A DNA stretch of 33,525 bases from Ignavibacteriales bacterium (GCA_016182545.1 JACPGG010000016.1:13225-46749), one strand, 5' to 3'. Numbered from the stretch's first letter, positions 1 through 8,816 are shown. Program-made: numbers and translations. Notes: a model not told the origin generated them from the sequence alone.

Positions 1-1767
1 CCTCAATCCTGCACCGACGCTTCCAATGGTTGCACGGTACGTATTGTCCCACGCAGCACCGGAGTCGAAGAACAATGCGCCGCGGAACGATCCGAATCCG
101 ATCGCACCAAATGGAAACTTCACCGCCAGTTGATCGACGAACGGGAAACGGTATTCGTGACTCATGATCCACAATTTTTTCCCGCGGATCGACCAGCGGG
201 GCCAGCCCCTCAGATCCCAGCTTCCCCCCATAAAGAACCGGCGCGCTTCTTCCCCCTCATTCATCATCAACGTAAAGCGGGAGGCAAGTGATGAACGTGT
301 ATCCAGCCGGTTATAGATGCGATAATCGCCGATGAGCGTGTAGTAACCGACATTGCCGTATTGTATGTCGGACGTATATGCGGCAGTGAATAAAAATCGT
401 GAGCCGTCGATCGGGCCGGTCTGCATCCAGAGCGAATTATCATGGATGTACGACAATGAGTTGGAAAGGATCAGCGCTTTCCGCGGACGCAGACCGAAGA
501 ATACCTCTTTGTCGGAGTTGCTCAGGCTCGTTCCTGCTTCCACACGTTGGAATTTTGACAGCGGATAACTGAGCACAAAATATCCGCCGAACGAGCGTTC
601 GTAAAAGAACAGATCGGGATCGGTCAGGTCGTAGCGCCGCCCGGAGAAATGGAATATTCCGGTCGCATAGTTCATCCTTTGACCGAGCGACACGCGGGTC
701 ACGGCGATGTTGAAACTTTCCAGGAATTCGTCCGACGACTGCGCGTTGTTATAGAGGAGGAAGTAATATTGGTCGTTCCCCAACAGATCGCTGATCGCCA
801 TCGCCGCGCCTCCTGATGTTCCGAAGACCGGATCGGTAGAGACCTGGCTTTGCGCAATGTCGAGCGAATATTCGCCGTCGTACCGGACGAATTGTACCGA
901 TGAATCACCGGCAACCGACTGCGGGGTCCACGATGCAACAGTGTGTGGAAATTCAAATGCACGTGCTACCGTTGTCGTATCGATGACCGTCGACGCTTCG
1001 GGAAGAAGATAAATTTTGAAGCTGTAATTCTCGAATCCCGCAAACAGCAGTTCATTATTGTCGGTCCAACGCGGATCGAACACGGCGTTGCTGAATCGCG
1101 TTACTTTTTTCATCGCGTACGGATCGGTCGATTTCAGATCGCCGGTTTTCACGGACCAGATATTCTGTGCGCCGTCATCATTGGATGTGAATGTCAGATA
1201 TTCGCCGCCGGGTGAAAATGAGGGGGAATAAAAATTTTTGTCCCCGTACGTTACATACGAAATATTCTTTGACTGCACATCGATCCGGAACAGATTGTAG
1301 ATCTGTTTCATGCCGTTCGGCGTACGATCGGAACTGAAGACTATATCTTTGCCGTCTGGACTCCATACCGGATCGCGGTCATCATACGAATCATTCGTTA
1401 TGCGGATCAACTCCTCACGCGCCAAGTCATACACGTACACATCCATCCTTCCGGACTTATCGTTCGCGGCAAAGACAATTTTTTTTCCGTCCGCAGACCA
1501 ATTGGGAGATGCAATGACGACGAGATGCCCGAATTGCAGCGTGCGGATGAGATTGTTATTCTTGACATCGTACACATGGATCGCATCCGATTCTCCCTTC
1601 TTGGTGACAAACGCCAGCATGCCGTCGGGGGAGATGTCGAGTTTGCTTTGAAAGGCATGGAACGCCTCGAACTCATCGCTCTTTTCTCCTGCGATCACCA
1701 ACTCGGGCTCTTTCTCTTCGTCAGATTCAGCATCAAGATTTATTTTGTAGATCGACGCATAACCGGT
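1..1767 (-). CDS. C-terminal part of interrupted peptidase/propeller/barrel protein: PD40 beta-propeller plus Omp85-like barrel (partial)
   Basis: This is the continuation, in the same frame, of the gene starting at 2676. The frame stays open for 589 codons from just after the TAG at 1768-1770 to the window edge, so the 3' end is missing. The first about 200 residues show TolB/WD40-like (PD40) propeller repeats, with blades carrying SPNWSADGKKIVF, DPVWSPDGKDIVF and SPSFSPGGEYLTF. The last part resembles the Omp85/D15 surface-antigen barrel (GGSWDLRGW, then an EYRFPF strand and ALFFDSGAAW). I infer an outer-membrane barrel with a periplasmic propeller. No convincing ribosome binding site follows the stop, so I do not think this is an independent gene. 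If annotated alone, a start would have to be chosen among weak internal GTG/ATG codons. Confidence 0.75.
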
Positions 1768-2676
1768 CTAATTTGCAATATAGTACTCCTCGCGCGTCGC
1801 GCCGTTCTTGTAGAAGACCGGTTTCTGCGAGACGTAGCTGGTGAAATCGCTGCTTGAGAGAACCGGATAATATTTTTTCTTGAATGCGTACGTCCATTCT
1901 TCGTCGAACTCTTTGTAGTTCTTCCCGATCGTCGCTTTCATCACCTCGCTGAACGACGTATGCCGCCAGTAGTTCTCCATCAACATCAGCAATTTGTCCT
2001 CTCCGTACCGCCGTGCTATGTAATCGAGTATGTACTGCCCCTGTTTGTACATCAGGAACGTACCGTAGATCGTCTCCATGTTCTGCAGCGGCACAATGTA
2101 GTTGTTCAGCACGGCGTCGCGGATCAGCATTTCGGATTGGTCGTCCGGATCGGTCGACCATGATTCGGCAAGCCCTTCCGTGAACCAGAGCGGCGGCATC
2201 CTATCCTGCGGCAAGCGATGATCGACCAGTACCCGATTGATCTTGCTGTGCATGAAAACATGAGCCATCTCGTGGCGGATCACATGACGGAACCGTGACA
2301 GCGAACCATCTGCAGGAATAACGACGCGCCCTTTGAGAAATTCAAAGAAGCCGCCGACTCCTTCCGGAATGAATCCGCCGGTCGTATTGGTCTGCTGAAA
2401 ATGGAGATGGGACGAATAAAAAACAAGAGGAACACGATTGTTGAGCGAGTGATTGAACTTGCTTTCGTGATCTTTGTATGCTTCCTCCGCAAAGAAAGCA
2501 CCCTGTTGAGCAAGTTCTTTCATTTCGGGATAATAATAGATATCGAAATGTTCCGTGCGGAGAATCTGCCAGTCGAACTCAGTGTACTGCACTTTGTTAT
2601 GCCCGAAGTAATAGAACTGCGCAGTGAGGAATTGAAACGAAACAACAAACAGCGATATGAATACCGAGCGAACCAT
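1768..2676 (-). CDS. N-terminal part of interrupted peptidase/propeller/barrel protein: exported HExxH metallopeptidase domain
   Basis: This is a 302-residue fragment. It starts with a Sec signal peptide (residues 1-19, predicted cleavage FLTA|Q). A gluzincin-like zinc peptidase domain follows: HEMAH at 135-139 supplies two zinc ligands and the catalytic Glu, and WFTEG around 164-168 offers a third ligand Glu, the 'peptidase MA' arrangement. The protein should be periplasmic. The reading frame ends in TAG at 1768-1770, just where the propeller begins (YYIAN-stop-TGYASIY), and continues in frame beyond it. The ATG at 2676 has no Shine-Dalgarno sequence but lies directly after a good promoter. 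The intact gene would encode more than 890 residues. The stop may be a real nonsense mutation or a base-call error; GAG (Glu) to TAG is one simple explanation. Confidence 0.8.
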   Translation of the reverse strand: MVRSVFISLFVVSFQFLTAQFYYFGHNKVQYTEFDWQILRTEHFDIYYYPEMKELAQQGAFFAEEAYKDHESKFNHSLNNRVPLVFYSSHLHFQQTNTTGGFIPEGVGGFFEFLKGRVVIPADGSLSRFRHVIRHEMAHVFMHSKINRVLVDHRLPQDRMPPLWFTEGLAESWSTDPDDQSEMLIRDAVLNNYIVPLQNMETIYGTFLMYKQGQYILDYIARRYGEDKLLMLMENYWRHTSFSEVMKATIGKNYKEFDEEWTYAFKKKYYPVLSSSDFTSYVSQKPVFYKNGATREEYYIAN

Positions 2677-2681
2677 ACCGA

Positions 2682-2710
2682 AATATACTCGGAGAGCAGA
2701 GAGAAGTCAA
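2682..2710 (-). promoter_or_regulatory. Predicted sigma70-like promoter of the peptidase/propeller/barrel gene
   Basis: On the minus strand TTGACT (2710-2705) is followed by a 17-nt spacer and TATATT (2687-2682). The expected transcription start falls at about 2675, on the ATG (2676), so the transcript would be leaderless or nearly so. This fits the absence of a ribosome binding site. Confidence 0.5.
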
Positions 2711-2805
2711 TGCGGGGTTGATGATTGTCAAGTCTAAAAAAACAATGGCGCGAACTCTCGTCGGCGCCTTTACCACAATGTTCTTTTATTCCAACGCACA
2801 ACCAG

Positions 2806-2846
2806 ATTGCCACGTCCCGACAAAAAACGTCGGGACTCGCAATGAC
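2806..2846. repeat. Palindromic intergenic element (short copy of GTCATT/AATGAC family)
   Basis: An 8-bp perfect stem, GTCCCGAC (2814-2821) with GTCGGGAC (2829-2836), is flanked by outer arms ATTGC (2806-2810) and GCAAT (2839-2843). It ends in CTCGCAATGAC (2836-2846), identical to the right arm of the element at 10974-11059. It lies 46 nt downstream of the sugar-phosphate isomerase stop and may also act in 3'-end formation. The rest of 2677-2891 shows nothing else recognisable apart from the promoter. Confidence 0.6.
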
Positions 2847-2891
2847 ACGTACTTTTCTTCTCCGCGCCTTTGCGTCTTTGCGGTGAATGTT

Positions 2892-3941
2892 TTACTTCAC
2901 TTTCCCCAACTCCTCTTTTAAGAAATCGATCTTCTTCACCGGACTCGGATCGACACCGTTGAGCATAGCGAGATAAAAGCTGAGCCAGTCGGCAAGATAG
3001 AGAAGCGAGAACATCCTTGAGAGAAGTGATTTTCCTTCGGAATGGACTTCGGTAATCCCGTCCGCAAGGTCACCGATGATTCCTTTCGTTACATCCATCC
3101 TCAGTTGAATCCTCTTGTAATCGTCCTTGTCGCGAAGAATGATCACGTGCATCTTCTTCATCAGGTCTTTCAGCACTTCCCACCCGACGATCTCGTTGTG
3201 ATTGAGTTCGGGAAAGACATGACCGAACGCGAGTGTCTTTGCATTCTCCGTGATCTGTCCGCGCCAGCGGGTGTTGACGGTATCGAACTTGTCTGCGGCT
3301 GAATAAATGAGCGGCAGTTTCCCATGAATTGTTTTCGCTAGATTGAGCGCAAGATTATCTGCTGTATCGTGATTGGAATACCGAACTGAAAGTTCATTTA
3401 ATAACGCCAGCGTCTCCTTGATCTCTTTCTTCTGGTCCTTGATGAAGCCCAGTTTGCTCAGTGCAATCAGTGTCGGAAAGAACGAATATCCCAGCGCAGC
3501 ACGCGGCGGGAATCCGCCGGGAATTTTGATGTACGGATGCTTGTGCTTTTTTGCCATCCGTTCCACCTCGCCGCCGGACGTGATGCAGAAAATCTTTGCC
3601 TTTCGCTTGATCGCATCTTTGTACGACGCGGTCGTCTCTTCCGTGTTGCCGGAATAACTCGAGATGATAACGAGAGAATTCTTCCCGACATAGTCCGGAA
3701 AATAATAATGCCGGTTGACGACCACCGGCACAGCACATTTGTCCGCAAGGTATGCGCGCAACAGATCCCCGCCGATCGCGGAGCCGCCGAGTCCGCTGAC
3801 AACGATCTGTTCGATGTTCTTTGTTTCGATCTTGATCTTCGCGGTATTGCCGATGGCAACCGCCTCTGCCGCCTGTTTGGGAAAATTAAGGATGAGGTTG
3901 CGCATTCCTTTGGGATCGTATCGTTGAATCAGTTCAGTCAT
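2892..3941 (-). CDS. Bifunctional phosphoglucose/phosphomannose isomerase (SIS-domain)
   Basis: The 349-residue cytosolic enzyme interconverts fructose-6-phosphate with glucose-6-phosphate and mannose-6-phosphate. It is built of two SIS sugar-phosphate-binding domains. Family motifs are clear: GLGGSAIGGDL near residue 50, SSYSGNTEET near 94, GFPPRAALGYSF near 143, RWRGQITENAK near 227 and ELNHNEIVGW near 246. The length is typical of the archaeal/bacterial bifunctional PGI/PMI family, which is unrelated in sequence length to classical 550-residue PGI. The ATG start gives a full N-terminus (MTELIQRYD). It follows ptsI on the same strand after 115 nt containing an inverted repeat, so it may be a separate or weakly linked transcript. 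Supplying hexose phosphates for glycolysis and mannose-containing glycans is the likely role. Confidence 0.93.
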   Translation of the reverse strand: MTELIQRYDPKGMRNLILNFPKQAAEAVAIGNTAKIKIETKNIEQIVVSGLGGSAIGGDLLRAYLADKCAVPVVVNRHYYFPDYVGKNSLVIISSYSGNTEETTASYKDAIKRKAKIFCITSGGEVERMAKKHKHPYIKIPGGFPPRAALGYSFFPTLIALSKLGFIKDQKKEIKETLALLNELSVRYSNHDTADNLALNLAKTIHGKLPLIYSAADKFDTVNTRWRGQITENAKTLAFGHVFPELNHNEIVGWEVLKDLMKKMHVIILRDKDDYKRIQLRMDVTKGIIGDLADGITEVHSEGKSLLSRMFSLLYLADWLSFYLAMLNGVDPSPVKKIDFLKEELGKVK

Positions 3942-3993
3942 AATTTTTTGGAATTAATGGATGTTGTTTGTCAATAGTAATCTCTTGTTTGAG

Positions 3994-4051
3994 GTTTCAC
4001 GATTCAAGCAGAATATCATATACTTGAAACCTGAATCTTGAAACGTGAAAC
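3994..4051. repeat. Inverted repeat between ptsI and the isomerase gene
   Basis: GTTTCACGATTCAAG (3994-4008) pairs with CTTGAAACGTGAAAC (4037-4051), 14 of 15 positions matching. The core words TTTCACGATT and GAAACGTGA recur at 14251-14341, so this looks like a dispersed intergenic repeat. It could act as a hairpin downstream of ptsI, but no T-run follows on the minus strand. Confidence 0.55.
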
Positions 4052-4056
4052 CCTTG

Positions 4057-5805
4057 TTACTCCAGCAGCAGCTCCGGCACCATGGCATGCAGGTTCACAC
4101 GGAGAAAATCAGCGATATCCTCTTCCGTCTTCATTTCCAGTACCCGTTGCGCGATCTCTTCCGATTCTCTAAAAGAGACCGAACGGATGATCTTTTTTAT
4201 CTCCGGAAGCACAACGGGAGTGACGCTGAACTCATCGAGACCGAGCCCGAGCAGCAGAAGTGTCGCCGTCGGATCTCCCGCCATTTCGCCGCACATGCTC
4301 ACCGGTTTGTTGTGCTGGTGTCCCGCTTTAATGATGTGATGGATTGTTTTTATCACGGCGGGATGGAATTCCTGATAAAGCGACGACACCGTTTCGTTGC
4401 CGCGGTCAACGGCGATCAAGTACTGAATGAGATCGTTCGTGCCGATGCTGAGAAAATCTACCTCCTGCGCAATATCGGATGCGATCACTGCGGCGGACGG
4501 CACTTCAATCATCACGCCGATCTTCACATTCTCGTCAAACGGAATATTCTTCCCGCGCAATTCCTGTTTCACCTGTTCGATCAGTTCTTTTGAACGACGG
4601 ATCTCTTTGATGCCGGAGATCATCGGCAGCATGATCCACACCTCGCCATGCACACTCGCACGGAACATTGCCCGCAGCTGCGTTACAAAAAGTTCCGGTT
4701 TGTCGAGCAATATCCTGATTCCCCGCCATCCGAGGAACGGATTCTCTTCGGAATAATTTTCCGCCAGCACTTTGTCGCCGCCGATGTCGAGCGTCCGCAT
4801 AACCACTTTGTACGGCTTCGCTTTTTCCACAATGGTTTTGTACTCGTTGAACTGCACCTGTTCGCTCGGATATGCATCCGACCGGAGAAAGATCCCTTCC
4901 GTTCTGTACAGACCGATCCCGTGCGCCCCTTGCTGACTGATGAATCTGAATTCCTGCGAGAACTCGATGTTGCCGGAGAGGCGGATCTCTTTTCCGTCTG
5001 TTGTCTGTGCAGAGAGATCGCGGATAAGTTCGAGCTTCGATTCAAATTGACGATGTTCCCGTTTACGCTTATTGCATCGCGCGATCGTCTCCCGCGTTGG
5101 ATTGATGATGACGCTCCCCGCGTATCCGTCCACCAGCACCCAATCTTCCTGCTGAACATGCTTGGAGACATCTTTCAATCCGACCACCGACGGGATTTTC
5201 AGCGAGCGGGATAGAAGAGCGGCGTGCGATGTCGTTCCTCCCATATCGGTTGCGTAGGCAAGCACGTCATTCCTGCTGAAGAGAACGGTGTCCGCCGGCG
5301 TCAACATTTCAGAGATGACGACCGATTTCTTTTCGAATCGGGAGATGAGAAGATCTTGCTGAATATTCCTGATCAACCTGTTCTTCACATCCTCAACGTC
5401 ATGGGCGCGCTCGCGCATGTATTCGTCGGGAGATTTCAACATCATCTGCTGATATTTCGATATCTCTTTATGGACGATCCATTCGGCGTTCTTCAATTCC
5501 TTCTGGATCCTCTTCTTGATCGAATCGAACAAAACGGTGTCGCTCAAGATCATGATCTGTGCTTCGAAGATCTTCGCTTTCTGATTGCCGACCTTTTCTT
5601 CCGTCAATTGGAGGATCTTTTCCAATTCCTTTTGAGAGCGGGTCTGTGCATGGCGCAAGCGGAGCAATTCTTGCTCAACGTCGTTCACGGTGATCGTTTT
5701 TTCCTCGATGCGCGGAATATGCTTGGTAAAGATATACGCCTTCCCCATCACAATGCCGGGGGATGCTGCGATACCGTGGAGTACTATTTCAGATTTTGGT
5801 TCCAT
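4057..5805 (-). CDS. ptsI: Phosphoenolpyruvate-protein phosphotransferase (PTS enzyme I)
   Basis: Enzyme I takes phosphate from PEP and passes it to HPr in the cytosol. The 582-residue length is normal (about 575). The HPr-binding/phosphohistidine part contains GGTTSHAALLSR with the active His at 194. The C-terminal TIM barrel holds RTEGIFLRS near 301, the metal/PEP-binding MIEVPSA near 432, GTNDLIQY near 455, and SMCGEMAGDP with the catalytic Cys at 505. All key residues are present, so it should be active. It is the last gene of fni - prenyl synthase - ptsH - ptsI, 50 nt after ptsH. No sugar-specific EIIA/B/C gene is in the window, so a regulatory PTS is as likely as sugar uptake. Confidence 0.95.
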   Translation of the reverse strand: MEPKSEIVLHGIAASPGIVMGKAYIFTKHIPRIEEKTITVNDVEQELLRLRHAQTRSQKELEKILQLTEEKVGNQKAKIFEAQIMILSDTVLFDSIKKRIQKELKNAEWIVHKEISKYQQMMLKSPDEYMRERAHDVEDVKNRLIRNIQQDLLISRFEKKSVVISEMLTPADTVLFSRNDVLAYATDMGGTTSHAALLSRSLKIPSVVGLKDVSKHVQQEDWVLVDGYAGSVIINPTRETIARCNKRKREHRQFESKLELIRDLSAQTTDGKEIRLSGNIEFSQEFRFISQQGAHGIGLYRTEGIFLRSDAYPSEQVQFNEYKTIVEKAKPYKVVMRTLDIGGDKVLAENYSEENPFLGWRGIRILLDKPELFVTQLRAMFRASVHGEVWIMLPMISGIKEIRRSKELIEQVKQELRGKNIPFDENVKIGVMIEVPSAAVIASDIAQEVDFLSIGTNDLIQYLIAVDRGNETVSSLYQEFHPAVIKTIHHIIKAGHQHNKPVSMCGEMAGDPTATLLLLGLGLDEFSVTPVVLPEIKKIIRSVSFRESEEIAQRVLEMKTEEDIADFLRVNLHAMVPELLLE

Positions 5806-5855
5806 TATAGTTGAAGATGGTCTCTATCTTGGAGGCGGAGACCACCTTAAATATT

Positions 5856-6122
5856 TCACACCTCGTCAAATCCCCGTTCAAATAACCCGATCACTTCGTT
5901 CGCCGCCGCTTCTTCGTCGTCCCCTTCAAAGCGCAGTTGCAGCGTCGATCCCTGTTCTGCGGCAAGCGTCATCACGCCGATGATGCTTTTCCCGTTGATT
6001 TCGAATCCGTCCTTAATAATATAGAATTCTGATTGAAATTTTGCCGCTGTCTTCACCAGCGCCGCCGCGGGACGCGTGTGAAGGCCTGCTCTGTTCTTGA
6101 TCGTCACTTCTTTTTCAATCAT
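5856..6122 (-). CDS. ptsH: Phosphocarrier protein HPr
   Basis: This small cytosolic phosphocarrier receives phosphate from enzyme I. I chose the ATG at 6122 (MIEKEVTIKN, 88 residues) over an in-frame ATG 30 nt upstream. With it the active-site His in RAGLHTRP falls at residue 15 and the regulatory Ser in GKSIIG at residue 46, exactly the canonical HPr numbering. Ser46 with the following IIGVMTL matches HPr proteins that are substrates of HPr kinase/phosphorylase, so serine phosphorylation control is plausible; no hprK is visible here. It lies 45 nt downstream of the prenyl synthase gene and 50 nt upstream of ptsI. Confidence 0.95.
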   Translation of the reverse strand: MIEKEVTIKNRAGLHTRPAAALVKTAAKFQSEFYIIKDGFEINGKSIIGVMTLAAEQGSTLQLRFEGDDEEAAANEVIGLFERGFDEV

Positions 6123-6167
6123 ACATGTGCGGCATGCCGGCGCTGTCGCCATTCAGCCGATCGCAAA

Positions 6168-7148
6168 TTAAAATTGTCTGTTAAGCACCATGTCCGAGTA
6201 CCAATATAACATCCCTCGCGTTTGCGTATCTCTCAGTTTCAAGAGTTGAAGGTTTGCCTGTTTAATATCCTTTTCGATCCATTGTTTCGCAGTCTCGATC
6301 ACTCCAAGCCGTTCATATATCTCTTTGACTTTCGGAATGTGCTTCGATGTGATCCCTCTTTTATCAAAGATGGTCCTGAGCTGTCGTTTGTCCTTGCCTG
6401 TTGCACGTTCGTACGCCTGGATCAGCAGGAACGTCTTTTTCCCTTCCAGTATATCACCGCCGATCTTTTTCCCGAACTCCTTTTCATCGGCGACGATGTC
6501 AAGGAGATCGTCCTGGATCTGGAACGCCCGTCCGATGCTTTTGCCGTACGCACGCAACGCTTGAATCTCACGCTCCGTTCCGCCGCCGATCAACGCACCG
6601 ATCTCGGAGGAAACGGAGAATAGTTTTCCTGTCTTCTTCGAGATCATGAGAAGATAATCATTGAGAGAGACATCATTCAATGATTCGAATTCTTTATCGA
6701 ATGATTGCCCTTCGCATACTTCAACAACCCCTTCCGTGAAGACGTCGGCTACTTGTGCAATGGCGCGGGACTTTGTCCGGAGCAACTCTCTATATGCAAG
6801 CGCAACAAGTTCGTCGCCGACAAGGATCGCCGTATTTGCATCCCACCGGACATGCACGGTCGCTCTTCCTCGGCGCGATGGTGCATGGTCCATGATGTCA
6901 TCGTGCACGAGTGTGAAGTTGTGCAGCACTTCGATGGCAACGGCGGCATTCAACGCCTGATTCATCGTTCCGCCGACAGCTTCGCACGCGAGCAGTATCA
7001 ATAACGGACGAACTCTTTTCCCGCTTGCCGAGAGGACATACTTCATCGGATCGTACAACGACACCGGTTCACTTTTGCGGATAGATTGCGTCAACTTCAG
7101 ATCTAAGATTGTTCTGTATTTCCGGTATTTCTTATCGAAGGACTTCAT
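6168..7148 (-). CDS. Polyprenyl diphosphate synthase (trans-isoprenyl diphosphate synthase family)
   Basis: The 326-residue all-helical cytosolic enzyme condenses IPP with allylic diphosphates. Both Mg-binding aspartate-rich motifs are intact: first DDIMD at 83-87 followed by RRG, second DDLLD at 213-217. GKRVRP near 43-48 (IPP binding) and KTGKLF near 172 are also present. The residues before the first motif (FTLVHDD) place Phe five positions upstream, which tends to restrict chain length. FPP or GGPP synthase is therefore more likely than a long-chain quinone-tail synthase, but this is inference. Its ATG lies 1 nt after the fni stop, so the two isoprenoid genes are almost certainly co-transcribed. 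Confidence 0.92.
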   Translation of the reverse strand: MKSFDKKYRKYRTILDLKLTQSIRKSEPVSLYDPMKYVLSASGKRVRPLLILLACEAVGGTMNQALNAAVAIEVLHNFTLVHDDIMDHAPSRRGRATVHVRWDANTAILVGDELVALAYRELLRTKSRAIAQVADVFTEGVVEVCEGQSFDKEFESLNDVSLNDYLLMISKKTGKLFSVSSEIGALIGGGTEREIQALRAYGKSIGRAFQIQDDLLDIVADEKEFGKKIGGDILEGKKTFLLIQAYERATGKDKRQLRTIFDKRGITSKHIPKVKEIYERLGVIETAKQWIEKDIKQANLQLLKLRDTQTRGMLYWYSDMVLNRQF

Positions 7149-7149
7149 T

Positions 7150-8208
7150 TCATATTCTTTTGATTCGCTTGGTTGTCATTAAATCTTGTACAGATTTTGC
7201 CCCGAGCAGGAACATGATGCCGCGGAATTCCGTCTGCCATTGCGTGATCATTGACCGCAGTTCTTTTTTTTCGCCGTGCATGAGCGCTTTCAACATCGGT
7301 CGTGCGGATGCAACCATGTCGGCTCCGAGTGCAACCGACTTTGCTCCGTCGATCGCACGGGAAATTCCGCCGGATGCAATGACTTTCAGTGAAGGAAATT
7401 GCTGTTTCATTCCCGCAACTTCACGGACGGCGTCAGCGGTCGGGATTCCCCAATCCCAAAATGGATTCCACTGCTCACGTTCATTTTTTGATTCATCCCT
7501 TCTGAGAATTTCCACACCCGCCCAACTAGTTCCTCCCGCACCCGCTACATCTATATAAGTGACGCCGGCATTTATCAGCCGCAGCGCGACCTCGCCGGAA
7601 ATTCCCGCACCGATCTCTTTTACAATGATCGGAATCGGCAGGTGCTTTACAAGCCTTTCGATCCCGCTTAACACACCCCTAAAATTCGTATTCCCTTCCG
7701 GCTGCAAAAACTCTTGCAGCGGATTTAAATGGACAGCAAACGCATCGGCATTGATCATCTCCGCTAATCTGAGTATCGGAGAAACATCATTCAGTTTTGC
7801 AACTTCCGGAGCGCCAATATTTCCAATTAACGGAATCGACGGTGCTGATTTTCTCGCAACGGAAAACGACGAATGGTACGTTGTGTCTTCCATCGCTTGT
7901 CTTTGACTGCCGACTCCCATCGCAAGGTGAAACTCCTCACACACTTCCGCCAATTCCCGGTTGATCTTTTCCGCTTCCTTATATCCTCCCGTCATGCAGG
8001 AAACCATCAGAGGAAGCGATAACTCTTTGCCGAGAAATTTTGTGCGCGTATCGACGTCGGAAAGATTTATTTCCGGCAGAGCGTTGTGAACAAACTCCCA
8101 CTTCTCGAGTCCGTTGGTCTTTTCGCGAAACGTAACATTCTTGTTCACTGTCAGCAGCACGTGATCCCGCTTCCTGGATGACGTCGTCCGTTTCACTTTT
8201 TTGTTCAT
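7150..8208 (-). CDS. fni: Type 2 isopentenyl-diphosphate delta-isomerase
   Basis: This FMN- and NADPH-dependent enzyme interconverts IPP and DMAPP, giving the starter for the prenyl synthase encoded next. From the ATG at 8208 (MNKKVKRTTS) it has 352 residues, typical for the family. Motifs include RKRDH at the N-terminus, SCMTGGY, AMGVGSQRQA, an HLNPLQEFLQPEGNTNF segment with the catalytic Gln and Mg-binding Glu, KEIGAGIS, DVAGAGGTSWAGVE and ASGGISRAID of the FMN phosphate site. An upstream in-frame TTG extension to 8253 adds 15 residues without family support, and promoter boxes lie inside it. The ATG has no Shine-Dalgarno sequence. It is the first gene of the isoprenoid-PTS operon. Confidence 0.93.
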   Translation of the reverse strand: MNKKVKRTTSSRKRDHVLLTVNKNVTFREKTNGLEKWEFVHNALPEINLSDVDTRTKFLGKELSLPLMVSCMTGGYKEAEKINRELAEVCEEFHLAMGVGSQRQAMEDTTYHSSFSVARKSAPSIPLIGNIGAPEVAKLNDVSPILRLAEMINADAFAVHLNPLQEFLQPEGNTNFRGVLSGIERLVKHLPIPIIVKEIGAGISGEVALRLINAGVTYIDVAGAGGTSWAGVEILRRDESKNEREQWNPFWDWGIPTADAVREVAGMKQQFPSLKVIASGGISRAIDGAKSVALGADMVASARPMLKALMHGEKKELRSMITQWQTEFRGIMFLLGAKSVQDLMTTKRIKRI

Positions 8209-8215
8209 TGAAAAA

Positions 8216-8244
8216 AGTATATTGAAATAATGACCGACAAGCAA
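8216..8244 (-). promoter_or_regulatory. Predicted sigma70-like promoter of fni operon
   Basis: On the minus strand TTGCTT (8244-8239), a 17-nt spacer, then TATACT (8221-8216). The transcription start would fall at about 8209, next to the fni ATG at 8208, implying a leaderless transcript. Confidence 0.45.
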
Positions 8245-8258
8245 GAATGACATTGCAC

Positions 8259-8287
8259 CTATCCGATTGCGCGAAGCAATCGGATAG
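8259..8287. repeat. Perfect 12-bp hairpin between fni and the VUT-family gene
   Basis: CTATCCGATTGC (8259-8270) and GCAATCGGATAG (8276-8287) are separated by a 5-nt loop. It lies 10 nt past the stop of the minus-strand VUT-family gene and so could end that transcript, but there is no T-run. The word GCGAAGCAATC is shared with the element at 10974-11059, which suggests a related repeat. Confidence 0.55.
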
Positions 8288-8297
8288 ATTGAGGAAT

Positions 8298-8816
8298 TTA
8301 ACGGGCGGTTTTGGTTTTGAAGTACTCTATCGGTCGCAGCGCTGCCACCGCGCTAACAATTCCCTTGAAGACAATCTCACCGAAAATAATAGACGCAATT
8401 TCCCACTGTGTGAACACGCCTGCGAATGCGATCGTATTAAAGAGTAAACTGTCCAATGGAATACTGACGGCGTTGCTTTTTAATACACGCAATCCCCATG
8501 TATTATTGATGTAGTACTGGTAGATCTCAGTGTCTGCCGTTTCAGCAAGTATGATAGCAATAAATGAAGCCAGGATGATCCTCCATTCAACGGCGCCGAG
8601 GATCGTAACGGCAAGATTCAGCAACGCAGCCACACCGATCATCACGTACACATTTTTCCGTCCGAGTTTATTATGGACTCGATCCCGCTGCGTGAATGTA
8701 ATGCCGAAGATGAACGTCGCCACCGATACTTGCCCGAACACCGGAAAATGGATAAACCACGTCGCCGTATAATTGGCGGCGAGCGTTGCGGCGATATAAA
8801 TGATTGCATTGATCAT
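8298..8816 (-). CDS. VUT/YhhQ-family membrane protein (putative queuosine precursor transporter)
   Basis: The 172-residue protein is strongly hydrophobic, with about five or six membrane segments. Polar motifs fit the Vut_1 (YhhQ) family: TFTQRDRVHNKLGRK in the first third, AETADTEIYQ in the middle and SNAVSIPLDSLLFN after it. Family members such as E. coli YhhQ import queuosine precursors (preQ0/preQ1) for tRNA modification; that substrate is known for the family and only inferred here. It is shorter than E. coli YhhQ (about 220 residues), as in several compact homologues. The gene stands alone, between the fni operon and tRNA-Pro. I looked for a preQ1 riboswitch upstream and did not find a convincing one. 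Confidence 0.8.
   Translation of the reverse strand: MINAIIYIAATLAANYTATWFIHFPVFGQVSVATFIFGITFTQRDRVHNKLGRKNVYVMIGVAALLNLAVTILGAVEWRIILASFIAIILAETADTEIYQYYINNTWGLRVLKSNAVSIPLDSLLFNTIAFAGVFTQWEIASIIFGEIVFKGIVSAVAALRPIEYFKTKTAR

Noticed and set aside
1768-1770. TAG read as an amino acid (stop-codon recoding)
   Set aside because: TAG ends the GroES-like gene properly at 14614-14616, and no special downstream structure was seen.
3972-3977. TTGACA on the minus strand as promoter of the sugar-phosphate isomerase gene
   Set aside because: No acceptable -10 box lies 16-18 nt downstream.
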